From Candidatus Competibacteraceae bacterium (lineage in GTDB: Bacteria > Pseudomonadota > Gammaproteobacteria > Competibacterales > Competibacteraceae): a stretch of 64,000 nucleotides of DNA. The stretch is taken from positions 496,001 to 560,000 of the forward strand of contig JADJQQ010000004.1 of assembly GCA_016712625.1 (NCBI GenBank), written 5' to 3'. The translations under genes were made by a program, and so were the position numbers. Each line of letters starts with the position of its first letter. Position 1 is the first letter of the stretch. Shown in pieces: positions 54,906-63,320 of the stretch. The notes under the pieces were generated by a model. That model searched no databases. It saw nothing but the letters and a program-made list of their open reading frames with translations, and was not told where the DNA came from.

Positions 54906-55576
54906 CGGTTGGCCGCCGCCAACCGGTGGGTCAACCGATAGGCTTTTTCCAGTAGCCAAGTCAGGCCGCGATCACGCCAGCGCGACTCCTCCGCCAAGGC
55001 GTCGCGGGTATAGAGCAATTCCACCGCGTGAGTGCCGCCGTAGAGCGTGCGCACCTCTGCTTCGTCGACGGCAAACGGCGGCCCCGCCAATCGCGTCTGC
55101 TCGTATTCGAGCGTCACCAACAAGCTCCGTATTCCGGCGGGCAGAATCGCATCCAGTTTGGCGGCGTAGCGCTCGCGCATCGGCGGCGGTAGGGCAATCA
55201 GCGAGGCGCGGTCGTAGACGCCAGCAATATCGGCGAGATGGCGCCGTTCCAGGGCAAAAAAATCACCCAGCAGGATACGAATTTCATCCTGTTCCCAAAC
55301 GTCAAAGGCACCTTCCCCCCAGCGGCGGGGTTGCAAATCGTTTTCTTGGAAAAAGGCTTCTACCGCTAGGCGGCTGATTTCCACTCCCGTAACGGGGTGG
55401 CCCTGAGCCGCCAGCCATAACAAATCCTTGCTTTTACCGCACAGTGGGACGAACACCCGTTGCCCGACCGGCAATTCCAGCCGATTCCAAAACTGCCGGA
55501 GATGAAAATTAATTTCCTGCTGATGAAAGCCAATCTCAGCCCGCTCCCACCGTTCATGCCAGAAACCCAGTTCCAT
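54902..55576 (-). CDS. tpm: Thiopurine S-methyltransferase
   Basis: 224 residues. MELGFWHERWERAEIGFHQ, then FVPLCGKSKDLLWLAAQGH and VTGVEISRLAVEAFFQEN are the bacterial TPMT N-terminal and SAM motifs; IAGVYDRASLIALPPPMRERYA is the conserved middle. It methylates sulfur, selenium or tellurium compounds and can detoxify tellurite/selenite in related bacteria. Start at 55576; the frame to 55675 overlaps the upstream gene and is not family-like. Stop overlaps the MFS start by four bases. Confidence 0.93.
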   Translation of the reverse strand: MELGFWHERWERAEIGFHQQEINFHLRQFWNRLELPVGQRVFVPLCGKSKDLLWLAAQGHPVTGVEISRLAVEAFFQENDLQPRRWGEGAFDVWEQDEIRILLGDFFALERRHLADIAGVYDRASLIALPPPMRERYAAKLDAILPAGIRSLLVTLEYEQTRLAGPPFAVDEAEVRTLYGGTHAVELLYTRDALAEESRWRDRGLTWLLEKAYRLTHRLAAANR

Positions 55577-55580
55577 GCCA

Positions 55581-56366
55581 TCACCCTTCGCTCTGATCAA
55601 ACAAGCGATCCCGCGGATCCCAAACTTTCCACCGCCAGCGCCAACCCACCGCCGCCAACGCGCCGCTCCAGCCAACGCCCACTGGCAGGCTCAACACGCT
55701 CCATTGCCGCCCCTCATCATCGCGCAGACAAACCCGCCCCTTTGGCGGCGTTGTTTCTTCGATACAGACTTCTAGCTTTTGTAGACCGCTCGCCAAGCCG
55801 CCGCCCAGCGCTTTGGCGATAGCCTCCTTACGGGTCCAACAGGCGAAAAACGCTTCTCGCTGCTGATCGAACGGGCCGTTTTTCAAGACGGCTACTTCCC
55901 GCGCCGTACAAACTCGGTCGCGGATCGCCGCCATTTGCAGGTTTCGATCATGACACTCCAAGTCCACGCCAACATCGTGACGGGCGAGCGCATAAAGCGC
56001 GCGATCGCCGCTGTGGGATAGGTTAAAATGCAAACCCAGGGTCCCTTCTATCCCAGCCAAGGTCGGCTTACCGTGCAAACCCCGGTCAAAACAGAATGCC
56101 GCCGCTGGGCGACTGAGACAGGCCTCCAGCAATTCCCGCAATAATCCCCGGCCGGCGATAAAGCGGTCTCTATGCTGAGGAAAGCGAAATCGCGCGGCTC
56201 GCTCCCGTTCCTCCACTGATAGCGTTTCGGTTAAACCAGCGAGCCGTTCAGGCGATTGCCGCAAACTCGCCCACCAAACCCACACCTCGTCAGGCCCTAA
56301 AAATTTGGCGGGGGCAATGGCTGATCGCCAAAGCCGCCCCTCAGGTATCGCTTGCATACCGAACAT
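55581..56366 (-). CDS. 4'-phosphopantetheinyl transferase, Sfp type
   Basis: 261 residues. LHFNLSHSGDRALYALARHDVGVDLECH holds the Mg and CoA-site Asp and Glu, and FFACWTRKEAIAKALGGGL is the second PPTase motif (WxxKEA). It transfers the phosphopantetheine arm of CoA to a carrier protein. The length is that of the Sfp/Gsp group rather than AcpS, so the target may be a polyketide, peptide or fatty-acid carrier. No such synthase is in the window. First gene of a minus-strand operon that continues tpm, MFS, kinase, OmpA-like. Confidence 0.92.
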   Translation of the reverse strand: MFGMQAIPEGRLWRSAIAPAKFLGPDEVWVWWASLRQSPERLAGLTETLSVEERERAARFRFPQHRDRFIAGRGLLRELLEACLSRPAAAFCFDRGLHGKPTLAGIEGTLGLHFNLSHSGDRALYALARHDVGVDLECHDRNLQMAAIRDRVCTAREVAVLKNGPFDQQREAFFACWTRKEAIAKALGGGLASGLQKLEVCIEETTPPKGRVCLRDDEGRQWSVLSLPVGVGWSGALAAVGWRWRWKVWDPRDRLFDQSEG

Positions 56367-56556
56367 TCATTTCTCTAAAATATCAATCACTTGGAATGAC
56401 ATCACACCGGACGGTTGGTCCATCACGGCAGCGCCACAACCGAAATCACCTTGCGATTCACCCGGCGCTCTTTAACACTAGCCTTGTCAACCACCATTTC
56501 AGCATAGCTGGATGTTGGGAACCGTTTCCTCGTTTCGTAAGCCATCGACCATCACC

Positions 56557-56958
56557 ATGAACCATCTTATTGAGATCAAGGTACGAGGTTACCACCTCGA
56601 TTTATACCGCCATGTCAACAATGCCCGCTATCTGGAGTTTTTGGAGGAAGCCCGCTGGAGCTTTCTGGAAAGCAGCGGCAACCTCGACTACCTGCAAGAG
56701 AAGGATTACACCTTCGTGGTGGTCAACATTAACATCAATTACCGGCGAGCCGCCTGTATGGGCGAGGCATTAGCCATCGCCACCGCGATCAAAACGATTG
56801 GCAACCACAGTTGCGCCATGCACCAATCGATCACGCTCAAGGGGAGCGATATCGCTGTGGCCGATGCTGACGTTACCTTCGTTATCGTCGATACCCGCAC
56901 CGAGAAATCGCTGCGCTTGGAGGGGGAACTGAGAGCCGCGCTGGAGCGAATGCTTTAG
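56557..56958 (+). CDS. Acyl-CoA thioesterase, 4HBT/YbgC-like hotdog
   Basis: 133 residues from the ATG at 56557. KVRGYHLDLYRHVNNARYLEFLEEARW carries the hotdog-helix active-site Asp and the RHVNNARY line. Then FVVVNININYRRAACMGEALAI and VTFVIVDTRTEKSLRL follow, as in 4-hydroxybenzoyl-CoA thioesterase/YbgC-like enzymes. Substrate is unknown, probably a medium or long acyl-CoA. Divergent from the PPTase operon; convergent with galE. The frame begins earlier at 56512 but lacks support. Confidence 0.88.
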   Translation: MNHLIEIKVRGYHLDLYRHVNNARYLEFLEEARWSFLESSGNLDYLQEKDYTFVVVNININYRRAACMGEALAIATAIKTIGNHSCAMHQSITLKGSDIAVADADVTFVIVDTRTEKSLRLEGELRAALERML

Positions 56959-56968
56959 CGAAAGCGGG

Positions 56969-57934
56969 CTATCGCGCTTCCCAGCGCCAAGCATGCCCGA
57001 TAAGGGTAGCCAGCTCGGCATGGCGAGGCTCCCACCCCAGCTCAGAGCGCGCCCGTCGCGAATCGGCCACCAGACGAGCCGGATCGCCGGGCCGGCGCTC
57101 GCCATACTCCACCGCAAACTCGCGACCAGTGACGGCGCGGGCCGTATCGATCACTTCCCGCACTGAAAACCCATTGCCATTGCCCAGATTGTAGGCCGCG
57201 CTCTCGCCATCCGCCCACAAGTGCCGTAGAGCCAGCCAGTGGGCTTCACACAAATCCGTTACATGAACATAATCGCGGATGCAGGTGCCGTCTGGGGTAT
57301 CGTAGTCAGCCCCGAAGACCGTGACCCGCGGCTGACGGCCCGCGGCCGCCCGCAGCACCAGTGGAATCAAATGGGTTTCTGGTTCGTGGCGCTCGCCCAA
57401 CTCTCCTGCGGGATCAGCCCCGGCGGCATTGAAATAACGCAGGCAGATCGCCTTCAGTCCATACGCCACCTCATAATCCCGCAGCATCTGTTCCACCATC
57501 CACTTGCCACGGCCGTAGGGATTGATCGGATTTTTCGGATGTTCCTCGTCGATGGGAACTCGAATCGGTTCACCAAAAATGGCGGCCGTCGATGAAAAAA
57601 TAATAGGCTTGACCTGATGAGAGACCATCGTATCCAGCAGATGTTGGGTTTTAAAAACATTGTTACGGTAATACTTGGCTGGTTCCCGCACCGATTCGCC
57701 GACTTGAATGTGAGAAGCAAAATGCATCACGCCATCGAATCGTTCGCTTTGAAACAACGCTTCCAGCAAATCCGCGTCGCCCAGATCACCCAACACGAAT
57801 CGTCCGGCGAGGACCGCGTCGCGATACCCGCCTGAGAGATTGTCCAGCACGGTGACTTCGCAACCGCGCTGAGACAATAGCTTGACCATATGCGAGCCAA
57901 TATAACCCGCGCCACCCACCACTAGCACATGCAT
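56969..57934 (-). CDS. galE: UDP-glucose 4-epimerase
   Basis: 321 residues of the extended SDR family. VVGGAGYIGSHMVKLL is the NAD site, FSSTAAIFGEP the Ser region, and NPYGRGKWMVEQ the Tyr-x-x-x-Lys pair. It interconverts UDP-glucose and UDP-galactose for surface polysaccharides. The sequence of the sugar loop (ETHLIPLVLRAAAGRQPRVTVFG) fits GalE well. Isolated gene, convergent with the thioesterase gene. Confidence 0.94.
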   Translation of the reverse strand: MHVLVVGGAGYIGSHMVKLLSQRGCEVTVLDNLSGGYRDAVLAGRFVLGDLGDADLLEALFQSERFDGVMHFASHIQVGESVREPAKYYRNNVFKTQHLLDTMVSHQVKPIIFSSTAAIFGEPIRVPIDEEHPKNPINPYGRGKWMVEQMLRDYEVAYGLKAICLRYFNAAGADPAGELGERHEPETHLIPLVLRAAAGRQPRVTVFGADYDTPDGTCIRDYVHVTDLCEAHWLALRHLWADGESAAYNLGNGNGFSVREVIDTARAVTGREFAVEYGERRPGDPARLVADSRRARSELGWEPRHAELATLIGHAWRWEAR

Positions 57935-58191
57935 AAGGATATTCCCTGCTCTCCGCCATCGCCGCGCAAAGCGGCCTAAGCCATCATCATTTCCGCTACT
58001 CTGACCCAGCTAACCATCAGGCGCGCCGAAGCATCAAGGTATTTTAAAGCTAAGATAACATGAGGGGTCCGGGTTAACTTTGCATCAATAGCGCAAAATG
58101 TCCGGTTCAAATTGCGGTTCGGAAAGGCCCGGCGGCGGGACTGGCTAAACAGCAACCAAAAGCGCTCGCTTTCCGAATTAAAGAAAACTCG

Positions 58192-59181
58192 CTAGCCGTT
58201 TTGTTCGTTATACAGGCGTAAAAACCGTTCCATTAACTGCTCGATTTCAGCTTCCAGCGCACTTCGTTCCTGCTCGGCCTGACGGTCTCTCGCCGCCATT
58301 TTATCCTGCATGTCCCGCTGGGACTGCTGAGCCTGCTCCAACTGCTGAAGTAGATTACGTTTTTCCTGTCCCCAACTTCCCGGTGAAAACAGGCGAGCAT
58401 CGCTCTCCGCCGTCTGTAGGGGCTGAGATTCGTCCGCCAACTGCTTCAGTTGCTCCTGTAAGGCTTGGCGCTCACGCTCCCAAGCCGCCTGCCGCTGATT
58501 CAGTTCCACCGTCGCTTCCTCTCGGAACTGCTCCATCATGTGCAAGCTGTCTGGCAGCAAATTTTGATTGGCGCGCGCCTTATAGAGAGTCAGGCTGTCT
58601 TCCAAGGTATTAATTTGAATCTGAAATTCCAGACGCTCTCGCTCCCAGGCTTCCTGTTGTTCCTCGAAGCGGGAATCCAAGGTCGCCTTATCCCGCTGCA
58701 ACATCTGCAAATGACCTTCCATTTGCTTATTTTGTAATGACACGCTTTGGAGCTGCCGATCCCATTCCACCCGCTCTTGCGCGAACTGCTTTTGGAGAGA
58801 TGTTTTTTCCTGTTCAGTTCGGCTAAGCGCATCTCGCAACCGTTCAACTTCTTGGAGATGGTTCTTTTGCTCTCGATACGATCGGCCTTTTAGCTCTAAA
58901 AGTTGTTGCTCCAATCGAGAACGTTGCTCGCCAAATCCCGCCTGATCGTCCTCAAATTTTTTCTGCTGCGCCAGCATCGCCTGGCGTGTCTGGTAAGTTA
59001 CCGACTGCTGGTTGGCCAGCGTATTTTGCAACTCGTTATTCTTGGCCTGCTCCTCACTAAATTCTCCACGAAGCTGGGTCAGCGCGCTCCGCAAAGATCG
59101 ATAGGGCGCCAAAAAGACAATGGCGCCGCCCGCGACCAAACCGACGATAGCCCCAATGACCAGCGACAGGGTGTCAATCAT
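58192..59181 (-). CDS. Membrane-anchored coiled-coil protein
   Basis: 329 residues. One N-terminal membrane helix (LSLVIGAIVGLVAGGAIVFLAP, about 5-27) is followed by about 290 residues of almost continuous Gln/Glu/Leu/Arg-rich coiled coil (for example EVERLRDALSRTEQEKTSLQKQ and EERSALEAEIEQLMERF). No known domain. RmuC-like N-termini look similar, but the nuclease domain is missing. It lies 85 bp from the membrane-anchored response regulator in the same direction and could be its structural partner. Confidence 0.7.
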   Translation of the reverse strand: MIDTLSLVIGAIVGLVAGGAIVFLAPYRSLRSALTQLRGEFSEEQAKNNELQNTLANQQSVTYQTRQAMLAQQKKFEDDQAGFGEQRSRLEQQLLELKGRSYREQKNHLQEVERLRDALSRTEQEKTSLQKQFAQERVEWDRQLQSVSLQNKQMEGHLQMLQRDKATLDSRFEEQQEAWERERLEFQIQINTLEDSLTLYKARANQNLLPDSLHMMEQFREEATVELNQRQAAWERERQALQEQLKQLADESQPLQTAESDARLFSPGSWGQEKRNLLQQLEQAQQSQRDMQDKMAARDRQAEQERSALEAEIEQLMERFLRLYNEQNG

Positions 59182-59266
59182 AATTTCACCTGCTCATTCG
59201 GGTTCCATCCTGAGAGTTGATTCGTTTGCCGGATCATCCCATCTCCGTTGTAGGCGTTCGTTTTGA

Positions 59267-60370
59267 TCATCGTAAAACATATACTAACAGCGCCGCGCCA
59301 ACACCGATCACCGTCGCCCAGGTAGCGGCCGCGTAAATGCGACGTTGAAGCTCGCGTTCGGCGGTCATCCAATGCTGTTGCAACAGCTGTTCGACCATGG
59401 CCCGGTTCGCTTTGTCGGTGCTAGGGGTCGTCTCGGCGATGGCCCGCAACGCCGCTGTCTGAGAGGTTTGTAGCGCAACTTCACGGGTGGTTTCCTCTAC
59501 CTTTTGGGTCGCTTCGCTAAACCTGGCGGTCAATTGGCGCACCAATCCCTCGGACAACTCGTGCATTTGATTCTGGCAAACTTCAGTCGCTATGTCCTTC
59601 GCTTGCCTTTCCACATCAGTCCGCGCTTCACGCTGAAACGCTTCAAACCGTTCCTTCAGCAAAGGCAATAGCTGGGCCTGAGTGGCGACTTCAACAGCGG
59701 CGCTAATTTCGCGCCCATCCAGTGGAGGCCGCCAATCGCTCAACCGGGTATCGCAAATCTGCGCGGCGATCCGACCCATATGTTCTTCCTGGCCGGTTTT
59801 TAATTCGCGTCGTAATTTGGCGATCACATCGTTGAGCAAGGGTAAAACCTGCGATTCGATCGCGTCGTAGACCACCAACTCCGCTTTTTCGAGGGCAATT
59901 TTCTCAATCTGCCCGGACGACACCGCTTCACCCATTGAAGCCGCGGGCGCAAGATCCGACAGCGACGGAACGCTGGGGGTCTGAATGGCCATTTTGTCAA
60001 ACTGCGTATTCATCTGGTTGAGGACATTGCCGAGCGCATCCGGCGTCGCCGGTTTAACCAACACCCCGATAGCGCCCGCCTGGTGCGCTTCTTCCTGGTA
60101 CGCTGGCTCGTCCTTGGACGTGTACATGGTGATCGGAATGGCCGCGATGGCCGGTTCTTGCTTGATCCGCTTAACAGCCGCGATTCCATCCAGCCCCGGC
60201 ATGGTGTGGTCCATGAAAATTCCATCGGGCCGCTGAGCGCGCAGATAATTCAGAGCGTCCTCGGCGGAATCCACGGTATCAACGGTCAACCCAAAACTTT
60301 GCAACATCTTGCGCAGCATCAGTCGGGCGGATTTGGAATCATCTACTATCAAGACGTGTCGAACTGGCAT
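59267..60370 (-). CDS. Response regulator with long helical middle and C-terminal membrane anchor
   Basis: 367 residues. An intact receiver domain occupies 1-125: VLIVDDSKSARLMLRKML, phospho-acceptor Asp54 in IFMDHTMPGLDG, Thr/Ser in MYTSKDEP, and Lys106 in VLVKPATP. The middle (about 150-340) is helical and Glu/Gln/Arg-rich, without DNA-binding or GGDEF output. The end (AAATWATVIGVGAALLVYVLR) is one membrane helix with only one basic residue after it, a tail anchor. Receiver domains fixed to the membrane by a C-terminal helix are unusual. The downstream coiled-coil gene may act with it. No histidine kinase is adjacent. Confidence 0.85.
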   Translation of the reverse strand: MPVRHVLIVDDSKSARLMLRKMLQSFGLTVDTVDSAEDALNYLRAQRPDGIFMDHTMPGLDGIAAVKRIKQEPAIAAIPITMYTSKDEPAYQEEAHQAGAIGVLVKPATPDALGNVLNQMNTQFDKMAIQTPSVPSLSDLAPAASMGEAVSSGQIEKIALEKAELVVYDAIESQVLPLLNDVIAKLRRELKTGQEEHMGRIAAQICDTRLSDWRPPLDGREISAAVEVATQAQLLPLLKERFEAFQREARTDVERQAKDIATEVCQNQMHELSEGLVRQLTARFSEATQKVEETTREVALQTSQTAALRAIAETTPSTDKANRAMVEQLLQQHWMTAERELQRRIYAAATWATVIGVGAALLVYVLR

Positions 60371-60678
60371 GTACCCTCCTGGTTTTCTTTTCAGATTAAC
60401 AGTTTTTCAGCATGGAAAAAACAGCAGTCCCTTAAAGAACCCTTACTCGCGAGAATCGAAATTGAAACACCATCGCCATCAAAATCAACCTATTCATTTA
60501 GGACTCTAGGCACCATAGCACATTATCCATCCCCCCCACTTGCACAAATAGTTAACACCTGCCAAGCGAGGCCGTTAGTTTATTTGGCATGGATTAACCA
60601 CAAGGCGCCGGGAAGCCCGTTGGGAGTCATAAAATTCTCACCCACGCCAGATCCTTTACCGCTGGAAAAAACCGCCTT
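60371..60678. other. Divergent intergenic region upstream of the response regulator and copA
   Basis: This 308 bp space must contain promoters for both flanking genes. I looked for the palindromic CueR/MerR operator expected before copA and saw none in a convincing form. GGAGGG lies eight bases before the regulator start (minus strand). The centre is moderately AT-rich. No other feature is visible. Confidence 0.35.
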
Positions 60679-62925
60679 ATGTCCACCAATATTTCAGCCA
60701 AACCTGTCCGCTTCGCTATCACCGGCATGAGTTGCGCCGGTTGTGTCGCCGCCGTGGAAATGGCCCTGCGGGGCGTGCCCGGCGTGGTCGAGGCCAGCGT
60801 GAATTTCGTCGAACGGACCGCTCAAGTGACCGGAGCCTCGTCCATCCCCACCTTGGTCGCGGCCGTGCGCGCAGCGGGCTATGAAGCGGTCGAATTGCGC
60901 GACCCAACCGCCGAGGCCGAGCAGGATCAAGTTGAGCGCGCCCGTTACCAGCGGCTGCTCCGCAATGCGTTGATGGCTGGCGCTCTAGCCCTGCCGCTGA
61001 TGCTGGCCGAAATGGCCGGCCAGTTGCCCGGATTGGCAACGCCGAACGGCCGGCTGTTCTGGATCGCCACTGGTTGGTTGACTTTGGCGGTCTTAGTCTA
61101 CACCGGCGGCCACTTTTTTACCGGCGCTTGGCGCCAGTTCCGCCATCACAACGCCAACATGGATACGCTGATCGCGCTGGGCACCGGCTCGGCCTGGATT
61201 TATTCCATGCTGGTGGCGCTGTTCCCCGCCAGCGTGCCCAGCTTGGCCCGACACGCCTATTTCGAGGCGGCGGTTACCATTATCGCCTTAATTAATCTCG
61301 GCGCGGCCTTGGAAAGCCGGGCGCGGGGCAAAGCGTCCGCCGCCATTCAGCGCTTGCTCGGCATGCGTCCAAAAACCGCGCGCTTGATTGAGGGCGATCA
61401 GGAGCGGGATGTGCCGATTGAAACGCTTGGCATCCATGCGCGGATCCGGGTGCGGCCCGGCGAAAAAATCCCGGTTGATGGGATCGTCACCGATGGGCGA
61501 TCGACAGTGAATGAATCGATGTTGACCGGCGAACCCCTGCCGGTGAGCAAACAGCCAGGCGACACAGTAACTGGCGGCACTCTCAACGAATCCGGCACCT
61601 TCGTCTTTCAGGCGAACCGCGTCGGCGAAGACACCGTTTTAGCGCACATTATCGCCAGCGTCCGCCAGGCTCAAAACAGCAAGCCGCCGCTCGGCCGGCT
61701 CGCGGATCGGATCGCCGCCGTCTTCGTACCCACGGTGCTCATCATCGCCGTGCTGACCGCGCTGGCGTGGTTCAACCTCGGCCCGGAGCCACGGATCGGC
61801 TTCATGTTGGTGACCACCTTAACCGTGCTGATTATTGCCTGCCCCTGCGCCCTGGGACTGGCCACGCCCATTTCCATCATGGTCGGAGTCGGCAAGGCTG
61901 CTGAATCCGGCATTTTGATTCGCAATGGCGAAGCCTTGCAGCAAGCCGGCAAGCTGAGCGCCGTGGTGCTCGACAAAACGGGTACCGTTACCGCCGGCCG
62001 GCCGACCGTGGTTCGCCTCATCACGGCATCCGGTTTTAAAGAGATCGATATTTTCCGGCTGGCCGCCGGCCTCGAAACCGGTTCCGAGCATCCGCTGGCC
62101 CAGGCGATTCTGGCCGCCGCCCAAGCCCGCGGCCTCGTCGTTCCCCAAGCGGAACGGTTTGAGGCAATTGCCGGCCAAGGCGCGAGCGGCGCCGTCGAGG
62201 GCCATTCCTTGTTAGTTGGCAACCGCCGGCTGCTGGAAACGAACCGCATCGACCTTGGCCCACTCGCCGCCGACGCGGAGCAGCTTGCCGCCGCTGGGCA
62301 GACGCCGGTCCTGGTGGCGGTAGATGGTCAAGCCGCCGCCGTCATCGCCGTCGCTGATCCGCTCAAGTCCGATTCTGTTGCGGCCATCCGCCGCCTGCGC
62401 GATCTTGGCTTACGGATCGTCCTGCTCACCGGGGATCATGCCGCCACCGCCCACGCCATCGCCGCCGAAGCAGGCATCGATACCGTCTTCGCCGAGGTGC
62501 CGCCAACAGGCAAGGCGGAGGTCATCGCCAAACTCCAAGCCCAGCACCTGTTGGTCGGAATGGCCGGCGACGGCATCAACGATGCGCCGGCGCTGGCCCA
62601 AGCCGAGGTCGGTTTCGCGATGGGCACCGGCACCGATGTGGCGATCGAAAGCGCTGGAATAACGCTGGTTGGCGGCTCCCTGCACGGTATCGCCGACGCT
62701 ATCGCCATTTCCCGCGCCACGGTGCGCAACATCCACCAAAATTTATTCGGCGCTTTCCTTTACAATATCTTGGGCATTCCAGTCGCGGCTGGCCTGCTTT
62801 ATCCGGTGACCGGGATATTGCTCGATCCCATGCTGGCCGGTGCGGCCATGGCGTTATCCTCATTCACGGTGGTCAGTAACGCCAACCGCTTGCGCGGTTT
62901 TCAACCGAGAGGCAACTCGAAATGA
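60679..62925 (+). CDS. copA: Copper-exporting P1B-type ATPase
   Basis: 748 residues. An N-terminal heavy-metal domain has GMSCAGC (Cys19, Cys22). Eight membrane helices follow, with the CPC transport motif in ITIIIACPCALGLATP at about 385. The phosphorylation motif DKTGT is near 433, then HP in SEHPLAQ, and GDGINDAPALAQAEVG. This set defines Cu(I) export to the periplasm in group 1B-1. The stop overlaps the next short gene by ATGA. Adjacent regulators such as cueR are not seen. Confidence 0.95.
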   Translation: MSTNISAKPVRFAITGMSCAGCVAAVEMALRGVPGVVEASVNFVERTAQVTGASSIPTLVAAVRAAGYEAVELRDPTAEAEQDQVERARYQRLLRNALMAGALALPLMLAEMAGQLPGLATPNGRLFWIATGWLTLAVLVYTGGHFFTGAWRQFRHHNANMDTLIALGTGSAWIYSMLVALFPASVPSLARHAYFEAAVTIIALINLGAALESRARGKASAAIQRLLGMRPKTARLIEGDQERDVPIETLGIHARIRVRPGEKIPVDGIVTDGRSTVNESMLTGEPLPVSKQPGDTVTGGTLNESGTFVFQANRVGEDTVLAHIIASVRQAQNSKPPLGRLADRIAAVFVPTVLIIAVLTALAWFNLGPEPRIGFMLVTTLTVLIIACPCALGLATPISIMVGVGKAAESGILIRNGEALQQAGKLSAVVLDKTGTVTAGRPTVVRLITASGFKEIDIFRLAAGLETGSEHPLAQAILAAAQARGLVVPQAERFEAIAGQGASGAVEGHSLLVGNRRLLETNRIDLGPLAADAEQLAAAGQTPVLVAVDGQAAAVIAVADPLKSDSVAAIRRLRDLGLRIVLLTGDHAATAHAIAAEAGIDTVFAEVPPTGKAEVIAKLQAQHLLVGMAGDGINDAPALAQAEVGFAMGTGTDVAIESAGITLVGGSLHGIADAIAISRATVRNIHQNLFGAFLYNILGIPVAAGLLYPVTGILLDPMLAGAAMALSSFTVVSNANRLRGFQPRGNSK

Positions 62926-63002
62926 TGACAATCCTCGTCAATCTGACCGGACTGGGCTTGATCGCCCTGATCATCTGGTGGTTCTGGATCGCTCGCTCAT
63001 GA
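62922..63002 (+). CDS. Very small membrane protein downstream of copA
   Basis: 26 codons: two Met, then a single hydrophobic helix (ILVNLTGLGLIALIIWWFW) and a short basic end. It overlaps copA (ATGA) and the next gene (ATGA), the layout of a translationally coupled operon, which is the main support for a real protein. Comparable micro-proteins occur next to copper ATPases and oxidase-assembly genes, and the first residues resemble the membrane segment of small cupredoxin-type proteins, but the copper-binding part is absent. Function unknown. Confidence 0.6.
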   Translation: MMTILVNLTGLGLIALIIWWFWIARS

Positions 63003-63316
63003 AACGATTTCCGCTGCCTCAAACCTCCTGGATGACCCGGCTGGGTCTGGTTTTAAGCTCAGTGCTGGTGGTGGTGGCCGGATTCGCCATCGCTTCAGTC
63101 GTGTTCGCGGCCTTACTGGTGGTCGGACTGGTCGTCGGCGGCTGGCTGTGGTGGCAGTATCGCAAGTTGACGCACAAAATGTCCGCCGCCAAACCCGACT
63201 TCATCGAAGGCGAGTATGTGATTGAGTCCTTGCCACCCGCGCTAGAAGATGGACGGACTCTATCCGCTCGACCGGCGGATCAGCAAAATGCATCGACTCC
63301 GCCCCACACGCCCTAA
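62999..63316 (+). CDS. Small membrane protein, unknown function
   Basis: 105 residues from the ATG at 62999, which overlaps the stop of the micro-protein gene. A Lys-Arg start, then two neighbouring membrane helices (LGLVLSSVLVVVAGFAIASVVFAALLVVGLVVGGWLWW, about 14-48), then a charged cytoplasmic tail (FIEGEYVIESLPPALEDG). Family not recognised. Likely the third gene of the copA transcript. Confidence 0.65.
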   Translation: MKRFPLPQTSWMTRLGLVLSSVLVVVAGFAIASVVFAALLVVGLVVGGWLWWQYRKLTHKMSAAKPDFIEGEYVIESLPPALEDGRTLSARPADQQNASTPPHTP

Positions 63317-63320
63317 CGTC

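Noticed and set aside
60371..60678. CueR/MerR-type operator before copA
   Set aside because: No palindrome with the expected spacing was found by eye.
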